Assembly (NCBI GenBank): GCA_024196135.1
Contig: JAMQCK010000679.1
Span: forward strand, 1-17,878
Direction of reading: 5' to 3'
DNA from: Pleurotus ostreatus/Saccharomyces cerevisiae fusant
Lineage: Eukaryota > Opisthokonta
DNA length: 17,878 bases
The notes beneath the pieces were generated by a model. The model had not been told where the DNA came from, searched no databases, and saw nothing but the letters and a program-made list of their open reading frames with translations. The translations under genes were made by a program, and so were the position numbers. This document shows, piece after piece, positions 9,111 through 17,771 of this stretch (position 1 is the first letter of the stretch; each line of letters starts with the position of its first letter).

Positions 9111-10846
9111 TCACATAGGTCCTACACATGAATTCGTGCCGATCATTATACTCTCGTAAGGGCCCAGCTGTGGCGATCGTTAGTCAACAGATTCAGCGGG
9201 AATACAGGGAAACGCACATGGTCCATTATACTGCCTTGCAGCAGAGTTGGCACGGTCTTATCCTGACATTGCGCGTCCTTCGTATCATCGTTGCCTGCAG
9301 GTTTGATGATCAGCACTCCTCGTCTGGCGCCACGCTGTCCTCGAGACCCTACGCCCTCGTACACCACGCCCATCTCGTGGGGACGAACTCACCTGGACAA
9401 GCGACGGCATTCCCCGGTCCAAGCAGATGGACCTCCCCACGCGGGTGCAGAAAACCCAGGCTTATGGGCGGGATGACAGGGACTATGTCTGCAAGAGCGT
9501 ACGTCACTATTGACCAGCCTTGGCGGCAATGTACGACGGACACACCTCTCTTATTATTCACGCGCGTCATGTTCACCTGAGACGAGCGTTAGCGAGGAGG
9601 TCCATCGCTCGAACATTCGCCAACGGACGCCCAAGCTTCAGGTTTACTTACGTGCTTATCCACCAGCTCCGCCCACGCCTTATTGCCCACGCGCGGTTTG
9701 CCAAAGGTGACCGCCTTCACGGTGACGTTGGTCGGGCTAGCGGCCTTGCTCGAGATGCCTGCCTTCGCGGTAATATGATGATCGCCGAGAATACTCGAGA
9801 TATTCGCGGTCAGGCTACTACTGGCCTCTTCGAGCGCCTTCGGTAGGTTGAGCGCCAGGTAGACAGCGTCGAGCTCGGCTAAGGCGCCGCCGAGGGAGTG
9901 ACCGACCTACATCGCCCGTATTGTCAGTTCCAGTACCCGGGGAAAGAGGACCATTGGCAAGATTGCGACAAAATCGCCCCCTCCACTCACCACCGCCACC
10001 TTCCTCGTCTTCGTCACGTCCATAAGCGCTGCCACCTCCTCCAGTATGACCTTCGCCGTCTTCCTATGCTCGTCCCGGAAGCCGATGTGCACGAGGGGTT
10101 TGAGGCCGATTCCGGGGAAGAGGGAGGAGCTCAGGAAGCCTTTGAGGAGCCGGAGGTCGGTGAGGTCGGCGAGGCTGGAGGGTGTGAGTGAGTATGGAGT
10201 TGCAAGAATGGATGAGGAGAGTAGGCTTACAGTCTCGTCGGATCCGTCCCCTCGTGGCCTACAATGACAGTGTGGTGAGCGGCCCAGTAGCCGACGTAGT
10301 CTGCGGGTGGTTCATGAACATGAGCAATGCTGAGGCAAGAGATGCAGTTTGCCCAACGCACAGTACTGGGTCCCCGCCCCATCCCCACCAGCGCGCGTCA
10401 CGACAAAATCCTTGTTCGCAGTGCAGGCCGCTGTCAGAAACGAATGTAAGCCAAGGAACCTAGTCTACAGGACGAGTTCACGCACGTCCACAAGTCCATG
10501 TCGACGCGCCCTTCGGACAGTACGCTGCACGGGCGAACTGGACATAGGGAACGATTGCCGCGAGATCGTTGGACGAGAGCGCGGTGACGCTCTGCGCATC
10601 GCGAGTATTGAGAGAAGTGTCGTGGGTGTTGAGGCCGGTGTCGCGGGTGTTGGGGTCGTTGTCATGGGTATCGCGGGTCTCGAGGCCAGTGTCGCGGGTA
10701 TAGAGCAGAGCGTCGGGCGGGTAATGGTTGACGTCGGAAGGAAGGACAGCTTCAACGACTACTCTATCGTCAGACGAAGGCTGCAAGGCTCCAGCGTAAC
10801 CCAAAAAGGAGCTGGCCAAAAGCGCAGCGATGGCCAAGGAGAGCAT
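9111..10846 (-). CDS. secreted class 3 lipase (alpha/beta hydrolase)
   Basis: Nine exons: 10486-10846, 10362-10430, 10231-10300, 9991-10174, 9652-9906, 9546-9576, 9393-9488, 9218-9294, 9111-9167. They total exactly 1200 bases, 399 residues. Residues 1-20 or so (MLSLAIAALLASSFLGYAGA) form a signal peptide, so the enzyme should be secreted to hydrolyse triacylglycerol or other esters. A linker with degenerate heptads (TRDTGLE, TRDTHDN, TRDTGLN, THDTSLN) covers about residues 50-83. The Lipase_3 core follows, with the oxyanion-region motif HEGTD (159-163). The nucleophile elbow GHSLGG has Ser232. Asp324 in NNKRDIVPVIPP and His381 in MDHLGPY are the likely remaining triad residues. Intron 4 sits just before the GHSLGG codons. 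The open frame extends upstream of the ATG, but the signal peptide fixes the start. Two TATA-like modules lie 100-140 bases upstream. An incomplete Cys pattern prevents naming a narrower subfamily. Confidence 0.9.
10598..10699 (-). repeat. coding heptad repeat in the lipase linker
   Basis: The DNA encodes about four and a half degenerate copies of T-R/H-D-T-G/S-L-E/N between the signal peptide and the catalytic domain. Copies differ by point changes and one three-residue insertion (DPN). On the plus strand this appears as repeated gtgtcgcgggt-like motifs, which also produce a spurious long open frame. Confidence 0.7.
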
Positions 10847-10950
10847 CGCGCTGACGATCCGTGGGTAACGAAGGCGAAAAGGGCGACAGTCGACGGGCGC
10901 GCAAGGTAAGAACACGGCTTGGGCCCGTACCCGCTCTTGGCGAGTACTGA

Positions 10951-10993
10951 TTATAAAGGATAGCGAGCGCTTATAATAAAGGGCGACGAGCGC
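10951..10993 (-). promoter_or_regulatory. duplicated TATA-like module upstream of the lipase
   Basis: Two similar blocks lie side by side: ttataaagga with gagcgc, then ttataataaaggg with gagcgc (plus-strand reading). Read on the minus strand each carries TTTATAA or TTATTATAA. They lie about 105-145 bases upstream of the lipase ATG, a sensible distance for TATA boxes. The arrangement looks like a tandem duplication of a core promoter segment. Confidence 0.4.
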
Positions 10994-11475
10994 CTATTAG
11001 ATAGGAGAGTGACTGGAGAGGGAATAGAGAGCTCCAGTCTGGAACGCCGCGCATGTCGGTCTTGCGACGCGCCGACCAGCCGCGTGACCGTGTCGCACAA
11101 GCTCATGTTCGATTGTGCTCGCGGAAGCATACCACATCACATCTTCCTCGTCCCATGAGATGTTGAATAGTATTCGGCGCCTTCATCAAGGCCTGCGGGA
11201 GCGCGGGAGACGTCTTTCGTGGTCCCATGCCGGTCGGTGGCACCGCACGCTCCATGAAATGTAGCGAGTGATTGGATTTCATAACTTCCAAACGTTAACC
11301 AGCTTCATTCGGTTGTCTAGCAACTCACTACGCTCTATTCTCTTCCTTCAATCCGTCGTAAATTCTGTCCTTCGTCAATGCAGCCTCAGATCCCTTCCGC
11401 GCTCCGCCACACTTTGTCCTTCCTCAGGATCCAACATTCATCCATCGTAATCGCGTAAACATCCATGCAGACCGG
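10994..11475. other. intergenic: lipase upstream region and glycerate kinase 3' flank
   Basis: About 480 bases between the lipase promoter modules and the glycerate kinase stop at 11476. Plus-strand positions 11290-11450 are pyrimidine rich. No domain-bearing open frame and no structured RNA were seen. Confidence 0.4.
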
Positions 11476-12605
11476 TCAGAAGTGTTCCATCCCCACCACA
11501 GACCTGTCAGGAGCGATGATGAGGCGCAAACCACGACCTCTCCAACTTGGTGGGTGGGTGGACTGGCGGGGCTTGTCATCGTTCTCAGAGGGCGCATCAG
11601 TGGCAGTCGAGGTGGTTTCGGTGGGCTTGGCAGGTGCCTCCTGTGCTTTGAAGGGTACATCGACGCCCTCGACTTTGCCGACTAGACCGTCGGTGACGCC
11701 GTCGCTGAAGAAGACGTAGCCGGGGATGTAGCGGTCGACGAACCTGCAAAGAGAGATGGTCAGTACGAATGAAGGAAGTGGAGCTATGCTAGCGTACTTC
11801 TTCACGGCCTCGTCAGTCATGCCCTTGCCACCGTTCTTCGCTTTCATGTTGTGTTCCTGCTCGAGCCGCCACTTGTAGATGACGGCGTACGGCGACGCTT
11901 CCGTGGGTGCTGGTACGAGCTGAAAAATGGTAAGCCATTGATGTAGTACGCAGAGCATGCACGCACCTGCACAAACACATCGAAGAACTCCCACAACTTG
12001 ACGTAGTTCTTCAACGCGTCGTTGATCGCAATGACATGGTCCATCGTGCCGAGCTCATTGTCCTCGAGGTTTAAGCGCACGCGCTCCTCGCGCCAGTGGC
12101 TGTCCCATCGCTGCTCGAGCTCCTCGATCGTGATCGGGTAGAAGCCCGTGCACCAGCCTTCGAGCAGGACGACGTCCACTGACGGCTGCACAATCGAACC
12201 CTTCCCGTCCATCGGCAGTCTGTCGCCCTCTCCATTGTAGAGACTCTTCTCAAAGCGTGGCAACTCGACCTTCTCCCTTCCCTCCTTGAGCTTCGAGAGC
12301 AGTTGCACGCCGAGCTCGACGTCATGCGTGCCCGGCTGTCCGCGACCGCGCCAGAGGGGGTTGCCGGTCTTGGCAAGCGCAACGAGCGCGTCATGCGGGA
12401 GGTAGAGGTCATCAATAGAGAGCTGGGCGACACGGAGCGCGAGCGGCGGCGCGGAGAGATGCGACGCGAGCAGGTCGGCGGTGTACGACTTGCCGCTGCC
12501 CTGAGGACCCTGCAGCGCGACGAAGAGCGGCCGGTTCTTGGCATTGCTGAGCTGCGTCAGGACATGCTCCGCAATGATCTCGACAGACTTGGGCAGCGGC
12601 ACCAT
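11476..12605 (-). CDS. TDA10: D-glycerate 3-kinase (Tda10/GLYK-like P-loop kinase)
   Basis: Three exons (11967-12605, 11798-11919, 11476-11743), with introns of 47 and 54 bases, give 342 residues. A P-loop GPQGSGKS lies at 33-40. LSIDDLYLPHDAL (about 63-74), GNPLWRGRGQPGTHD (81-95) and the Walker-B-like VVLLEGWCTGFYP (145-157) are typical of the fungal/plant glycerate kinase group. The end reads FVDRYIPGYVFF, then an acidic Thr/Ser-rich insert, then GLRLIIAPDRSVVGMEHF. Family knowledge: the enzyme phosphorylates D-glycerate to 3-phosphoglycerate with ATP; in yeast the homologue is Tda10. An upstream in-frame ATG at 12719 would add 38 Arg-rich residues. I prefer 12605 because the longer form would leave only 59 bases before divergent RER1, but a targeting peptide cannot be excluded. 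Intron 2 splits the codon of the second Lys in VKK. Confidence 0.88.
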
Positions 12606-12778
12606 GACGGAGGAGGCGAAGGCGAACACATCCCGCCTCGCGGAGGATGGGAGGAAAAGGCAGGCGGGGGAGCGGGCCGCCTGCTCCCGCTGCCTCCGGG
12701 AGTGGCACGTGCGGTCCATTTTCGTTCACCGGGCTGTTGAGCGACGCGTCTGTTCCCTCCTCTCCTCCCGCCGCCACC
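12606..12778. promoter_or_regulatory. compact divergent promoter of glycerate kinase and RER1
   Basis: Only 173 bases separate the two start codons. The plus side ends in GCCGCCACC directly before the RER1 ATG, an ideal Kozak context. The region is GC rich with no TATA box on either strand, consistent with a bidirectional housekeeping promoter. It also contains the optional upstream ATG of the kinase at 12719. Confidence 0.5.
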
Positions 12779-13773
12779 ATGATGTCCGAGAACGAGTCCG
12801 TCGACGCCTCCCCGGTGCAGAACCTGCAGGCGCAGTACGCGAATCTGCAGCGCAAGTACCAGTCGATGCTCGACAAGTGGACGCCGTATACGCTCCACCG
12901 CTGGCTCACAACGGCCGGCCTGCTCGCGGTGTTCATGCTCAGGATAGTGTTTGCGCAAGGGGTGCGTGATACAACGGCTTGAATTTGTGCTGTAACTGAC
13001 CCAAACTACAGTGGTATATAGGTATGTTCACCTCCGCGATCGGATTACTTTCTGGCGCTAATCCGTCCGTTGGTCCCCTTCAGTATGCTGTACGTCCTGG
13101 AACTATATGCCCTTGCATACAACTCACATATATGCGCAGATGCCCTCGCCATCTACCTCCTGAACCTCCTGCTCGCCTTCCTGCAACCCAAATTCGACCC
13201 ATCCCTCCAAGAGGACTTGATGGCGGACGACATGGAGGGCGGCGGGGACGGAGAGGCGACCCCGCTCCCCAGCCAGCGCGACGATGAGTTCAGGCCCTTC
13301 GTCCGCCGTCTACCCGAGTGGCAATTCTGGTGCGTACCGCTGCGCAGGACACGTCGAGATCCTTACATCCACGTCATCCCCAATATCCCAAATGTACCTG
13401 CCCTGAAGATACTCTTACTGACGCCGACGCGCAGGCTATCCTCAACACGGGCGACTATCATCGCGATCCTGTGCACGACATCCGAGATCTTCGACGTACC
13501 GGTGTACTGGCCAATCTTGGTCGTGTACTTCTTCGTGCTTTTCTTCTTGACGATGCGACGACAGATTCAGTGAGTGTTCTTCTCCGTTCATCATCCGTCT
13601 TCCTTGCATCTCGCCTGTCCTTGATTAGCCCATCTTTCCTTGTATTCCTGCTATCCATTTTCCAATGACACCTCCGCATTCACAAATGCTAACCTATTTT
13701 CAGGCATATGATCAAGTACAAGTACGTTCCCTTCGACATTGGGCGGAAAGCGAAGTACGGCGGGAGGAAGTAA
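12779..13773 (+). CDS. RER1: RER1, Golgi-to-ER retrieval receptor
   Basis: Six exons, 12779-12961, 13012-13021, 13084-13089, 13140-13329, 13435-13569 and 13704-13773, total 594 bases, 197 residues, the usual RER1 length. The protein carries the family signature throughout: LRIVFAQGWYIVCYALAIYL, then LAFLQPKFDPSLQEDL, EFRPFVRRLPEWQFW, FDVPVYWPILVVYF, and the end MIKYKYVPFDIG. RER1 is a small four-helix membrane protein of the cis-Golgi that returns escaped ER membrane proteins through COPI vesicles. Exons 2 (10 bases) and 3 (6 bases) are both needed to produce WYIVCYA; dropping either breaks the frame or the conserved helix. All five introns are GT-AG. The first of two adjacent ATGs has an excellent Kozak context. 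The gene diverges from glycerate kinase and converges with the membrane protein. Confidence 0.95.
13012..13089 (+). other. RER1: two consecutive microexons of RER1 (10 and 6 bases)
   Basis: TGGTATATAG (13012-13021) lies between a 50-base and a 62-base intron. TATGCT (13084-13089) lies between that 62-base intron and another of 50 bases. Joined, they encode W-Y-I-V-C-Y with the shared codons G|TA and T|AT. Each is flanked by AG in front and by a strong donor behind (GTATGT and GTACGT). Confidence 0.88.
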
Positions 13774-14204
13774 ATAACGGGCTACTCGTTCCCCGCCCGG
13801 GCAAATCAGCGGCAAAGCGCGGCTCGCATGACGACCCATGCGAGCCGCGCTTTGTGGATGGTTTGGCGTGACTTTGACTTTGGAGAACGCTCACGGCGGG
13901 AAAGCCGATGCCCACAATGCCCCGCCTCGTATCGCGACCGCCCACGACGCACGATGTACTGTCCCCTCCTTGTATCACGCTGCCTCCCGGACATCATGTT
14001 TTCCTCTTGATTGGCGGCTGTCCTCTTTCCCCCGGGCTACGTATATAGATCGGCTAATAAACCTTCTCCTGGAATACTGTATGATGCTTGGGATGTGCGT
14101 GGCAAGTTTGCAAGGTGCTGTGACTGACCCGCCTCTGCGCTCGCCCTGCCACAAACGAGTATCCGCGCAGTTGCTCGCCCTGCCCCACTTTGTCGGTTCC
14201 TTTC
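13774..14204. other. convergent intergenic region with 3'UTRs
   Basis: Lies between the RER1 stop and the stop of the minus-strand membrane protein, so it should hold both 3'UTRs. It contains a strong hairpin (13813-13854) and an AATAAA at 14056-14061, which could serve RER1, although 280 bases past the stop is long. No coding frame is recognisable. Confidence 0.45.
13813..13854 (+). repeat. perfect 18-bp inverted repeat just after RER1
   Basis: CAAAGCGCGGCTCGCATG (13813-13830) pairs perfectly with 13837-13854 across a six-base loop, acgacc. Weaker complementarity (about 8 of 13 positions) continues outward on both sides. It begins 40 bases past the RER1 stop, so it would be in the RER1 3'UTR. 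Confidence 0.8.
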
Positions 14205-15583
14205 CTAGTCCATAGAATCTACCCTGCCTCGAATATCACTGCCCTCGACCCCGGACATATCGTTCAGCTCAGAGTCCGCAAAGCGCATTGCGTGTGATAT
14301 CTGAGTATCGGACATCGACAGCATGTCAGCGCTTCGCCCATGCACGGCTGCGAGGACGACGAAGGCAGGGTAGATGCCCTACAGAATTCAAAGAGGTCAG
14401 CACAGAGCGATCTTAACGAGGCGAGCAAGGGAAACGCACCGCGAGACTTGGGATCACCACGCCAATAACGGGTGTGAGCGAGTACGCGGCCGTGCCCGTG
14501 ATATTCTCAGCGAGGAGGTAGAGGACCTGGTTGTGTACGGGTTAGGATTTGTGGCAAAAACTGAGTATCCAGCATCGACTGACCCACACCAAACAATATA
14601 CGAATCCAGACTCCAAAAGCAGAAGCAGCACTTTCTCCACTTGTGATTTTCGCGTACCCAAAGCCAGGTGTCTCTTGATATCGCGGCGGTAGGACCTGCA
14701 GATGGCGTCAGTTCGCCCATATGAATGCCATAATCAGAGGTGCATTCGTACCAAACCTTAGCCCCCACAAGAGCCATCGCAACAGTGTTGGTGATCAGCA
14801 ACGGGATCGGCATGGCGAGCGCGCGCGAGGGCGAGATATTGAGATGCGCGCTATGAGCCTGTAGGGACCATACGGTTTCGAGGATGGTGCCGACCGGAGG
14901 CGGGTATATGATTAGTATTCTGAAGCATATGATACTACAAGCCTCGCGCCGCTCGCGCGTACTCACCAACGCTCCCGCACATGCATGTCAGCAGCGCCCC
15001 CCTCGCGAGTCGGCTCTCGGGCCACAGGACCCACGCGCGCCAGACCACAATCGCATCGCTCATGACATACTGCACAAGGGCTTGGTCAGAAAAATCATCG
15101 TATATATTGAGAGACATGGTACAAACATTCCAGCGCTCGGCCACCGTGCCCACGATGTTGATGCGGCTGAGGATGCCCCTCGTCACTTCGTGCGGGACGG
15201 TGCCGTACCCGACTGGGAGGTAGATGAGGTAGTACGAGATATCGACGACGGCGGCGACGGAGGAGAGGAGGAAGATACTGGCGAGGGTGGCTAGTAGTAG
15301 GATCGGCGAGCTTCCTTCGCGGCGACTATTGAAAGTTCGAATGAGCGAAGTTCTTCAACGTTTGCGAAGTAGACCGCAAAACTTACATCAGGACGCTGAC
15401 AGAAGCTAAAGAGAGGGCCGCTTGCGCGCCTGAGAGTGAGGATCAGCTTCTGTAGGTGCCTCAGTGCAATAAGTACTCGCCGTAAAAGACAAAAACGAGA
15501 GCAAGCTGCACCAATATGTACTGCAACGACTCCACGTATTCCGCACTGAGTGGTCGGTACACCATAGCTGAGCCCGCCTCCAT
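14205..15583 (-). CDS. orphan seven-helix membrane protein (Agaricomycete family)
   Basis: Eight exons: 15481-15583, 15387-15429, 15127-15325, 14981-15069, 14752-14919, 14584-14695, 14440-14526 and 14205-14378, 975 bases, 324 residues. Hydrophobic segments recur: YILVQLALVFVFYGAQAAL, LLLATLASIFLLSSVAAVV, YVMSDAIVVWRAWVLWPESR, LPLLITNTVAMALVGAKVW-like, VEKVLLLLLESGFVYCLVW, and TAAYSLTPVIGVVIPSLAGI. These are hallmarks of a large uncharacterised integral-membrane family in mushroom fungi, with a soluble acidic tail of about 45 residues. Function and ligand are unknown. Two junctions are odd. Intron 1 needs a GC donor (15479-15480). Intron 4 can be spliced canonically (14920-14980), but family resemblance suggests a longer exon 4 whose acceptor is GG instead of AG. 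Seven helices are the family pattern; I count six or seven here. Confidence 0.75.
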
Positions 15584-15633
15584 TCCGCGTCAGCACTGAG
15601 CGGGACAGCGCATCGGTCGAAGGTGGAAGACAG

Positions 15634-15642
15634 CCTTATATG
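15634..15642 (-). promoter_or_regulatory. TATA-like box of the membrane-protein gene
   Basis: CATATAAGG on the minus strand, about 52 bases upstream of the ATG at 15583. This would give a short leader of about 20-30 bases. Confidence 0.4.
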
Positions 15643-15896
15643 AGGGTCGGGGAGGACAGCGCTCGTACACCGATGCCCGACGGTCGGCGCATGGCGTACC
15701 CGCCGTGGAATGGGTGGTAGGTTCGTCGGTGGCTATCATTCGCAGCTATCGTCCCGCCGGTGTGCGCGAGTGCACCTGGAGGCTATAGGGCATGCTGATC
15801 ACTAGCAGAGCGCTCACTCCCGGATCTGCCAATGGCAACAGCGCCCATCCAAGAACACTGCATGCTGGGCGATCGGTAGGTGATAGGTGGGACGGC
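15643..15896. other. spacer between the membrane-protein and IMPACT genes
   Basis: Holds the upstream region of the membrane-protein gene and the 3' flank of the IMPACT-domain gene, both on the minus strand. No open frame or repeat of note was seen. Confidence 0.4.
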
Positions 15897-16847
15897 TCAG
15901 CGGCTCTCTGAGGTCGTCGGTGCTGATGTGGCAGGGATTTCGACCTTGGTCTTCGTCTCTTCCTTCTCCGCGTCTAGCTTCGCAAGCGCGTTCTTGACCG
16001 CTTTGATTGACAATTCGCGTGCGCGTACGAGCTTCCTGGCGCGCGGAATGTCGTTCTCAATCCAGGACGCGTAGTCAGGCGGCTTGGGTGGCGGGACGGA
16101 GGCATGGGTGTGCGGAAGTGAGGGAGTTGCGATAGATTTGGGTGAAGAAGGTGTAGTGACATTAAATGGAGAAGTTGAATCCATCATAGGCTGAGTCTCG
16201 GAACCAGCGGTGCGAGGAGATCCCTTTGCCTCTTCCTCTCGCGCTTTGGCCACGCGTTTCTTCTCTGCAAGTTGGGCGCGTAGCTCCGCCAAGAGATCGT
16301 CGAGAGTTGTGAGGGTGATGAGAAACTCTTCAGCTTCGACCTTCTTCTTGAATGCCTGACAGACCTCTGTTGCGCAGGTCTCGATGTGATCGAAGCGTGT
16401 AGGACCAAGCATGGTGCCGCCATACCTGCAAGATGCCTCGCGTCAAGACTAGTCATGCAGCAAGGCAAGCCGTACTCACCACCGACTGACCACGACAACT
16501 GCGTCTAGCACTCCTTGTGCCTCCATGACCCTCAGGATCCTATTGCCCGACCACTGCTCGCCGTCATCCTTGCTCCCAGTGTTGAGCTCGAAGTCGTCCG
16601 GTCCCCCGAGCCCCGTCCGGCCGGCCTTCGTCTGCATGATGCGCCACGCATGCATCTCGTGTGTCGCTGGACGCGACCCATGCGTGACGTGCCTAAGGTG
16701 CGCAACGCAGCGGTGCACATCGGCGAGGGAGGACGCGTGGAAGATAGTCCCGACGAAGATAGAGGCGCGATCCCGGATTTCGAGAGAGGTGGCGATAGGT
16801 GTGGGCGGCGGCTTTGAGTGAGTGATGAATGCGTCGAGGGTGCTCAT
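15897..16847 (-). CDS. IMPACT/UPF0029-domain protein with C-terminal coiled coil
   Basis: Two exons (16480-16847 and 15897-16425) with a 54-base intron give 298 residues. The UPF0029 core covers about residues 17-145: SLEIRDRASIFVG, THGSRPATHEMHAWRIM, the SKDDGEQWSGNRILRVME stretch, then VVVVSRWYGGTMLGPTRF, where the intron splits the Trp codon of RWYGG. Residues from about 150 (VEAEEFLITL...LRAQLAEKKR) look coiled-coil, followed by a Ser/Pro/Thr-rich linker and another charged helix near the end. Family knowledge: yeast Yih1 and mammalian IMPACT bind Gcn1 and restrain Gcn2. Those have an N-terminal RWD domain that is absent here, so a Gcn1 role cannot be assumed. The start at 16847 (MSTLDAF) is preferred because it lies just before the conserved domain. 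An in-frame ATG at 16931 would add 28 residues. Confidence 0.85.
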
Positions 16848-16931
16848 GACTGTCGTGAGCAAGCTGGCGTTGAGCCCGCAACCGTTGACTGCCGGTACTT
16901 CGGGCCGTGCGTCCTGGGCGCTTATCGACAT

Positions 16932-17598
16932 GAGCGCCTCTTTCCTCCTGCGGCCATCCAAATATCATCGTTCATGCAATCTAGCTTGAGCATCTCTGGG
17001 CGCTGACTTCTTCGGCTTGTAATATGCTCAATCGCGCTACTCGACCTTCAGAGTAGCATGGTATGTGCGAGCGAGATATGCTTGCCATTCGTAGGTATCA
17101 GCGTCGCACTGCGAGGGCGGAAAGACGAGCATAGTATGCGTCGTGTTATATACCAGAGCTCCCCTCCGTGCATCTAACGTCCGGCCTCTTCCTATGATCT
17201 ACCGACTCGCTCTCAGTCCCGCTCGCGACTGGGCCCTCGCCTGACCCTCGCTTGGTTTCTCCGCTGCGAACAGACGCGTCAGGAAGACCGTCTGCGTGCA
17301 GATCCTGTAGGCCAATACTACAAGGACCGACGCTATCTCGTGGCTGGTAGTCATTGGCAGAGTTTGCGTCACATACTCCTCCGTGCGTCTCAGCCGGGCT
17401 CGCGAAACGCAATGCCTGCGATACATGCGCGCTTCGCAGCGATTCCGTTGGTCCCTGTATGGCAACAAACAAGACACAAGTCGGATAGATACCCTGGGAC
17501 GGGCTGAGTCGGATAAGCAACACCTGGGACGAGCTCATGAACATACGGCAATGTGGTGATAGACACCCGTGACACAACCGGCAAAAGTCTTTCACGAG
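16932..17598. other. intergenic: upstream region of the IMPACT gene
   Basis: Contains the IMPACT TATA box and a short hairpin, GCTACTC (17036-17042) against GAGTAGC (17051-17057) with an eight-base loop. A 149-codon minus-strand open frame (17595-17146) ends at the TATA box and has no recognisable domain, so I do not call it a gene. Confidence 0.4.
17145..17152 (-). promoter_or_regulatory. TATA box for the IMPACT-domain gene
   Basis: TATATAAC on the minus strand, about 300 bases upstream of the preferred ATG (16847) and 215 bases upstream of the alternative ATG (16931). It is identical over TATATAACAC to the box upstream of the cyclin gene. Confidence 0.45.
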
Positions 17599-17771
17599 CT
17601 AAAGAAGCGCAGGACGCGCAAGACCTCAGTCTTCCTGCTAGTGAGATAGCGACTGATATTCATACCTAAAGAAGCGCAGGACGCGCAAGACTAAGTACAG
17701 TTAGTAAATAGTATGAGTATAGTAAGTGAATAACATACCCTCAGTCTTCCTGCTAGTGAGATAGCGACTGA
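17599..17771. repeat. compound direct repeat, A-B ... A ... B
   Basis: Module A (26 bases, beginning CTAAAGAAGCG) occurs identically at 17599-17624 and 17666-17691. Module B (32 bases, beginning CTCAGTCTTCC and ending GACTGA) occurs identically at 17625-17656 and 17740-17771. In the first copy A and B are adjacent; in the second they are separated by 48 bases of AT-rich sequence. B can fold: TCAGTC pairs with GACTGA at its ends and GCTA with TAGC inside. Confidence 0.8.

Noticed and set aside
10349..10909. 186-codon plus-strand open frame opposite the lipase start
   Set aside because: Its Val/Gly repeat arises from reading the TRDT heptad DNA backwards. The opposite strand has a signal peptide and a conserved lipase.
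7955..12605. acetyltransferase, lipase and glycerate kinase as a biosynthetic cluster
   Set aside because: The products belong to unrelated pathways, and there is no backbone synthase, transporter or regulator nearby. Glycerol from lipolysis is only a loose link to glycerate.
12303..12740. 145-codon plus-strand open frame opposite glycerate kinase
   Set aside because: It is antisense to the P-loop exon, Arg/Glu rich, with no domain; the minus-strand frame is clearly the real one.
17146..17595. 149-codon minus-strand open frame near the right end
   Set aside because: No domain and no homologous-looking segment, and it ends on the probable TATA box of the IMPACT gene.
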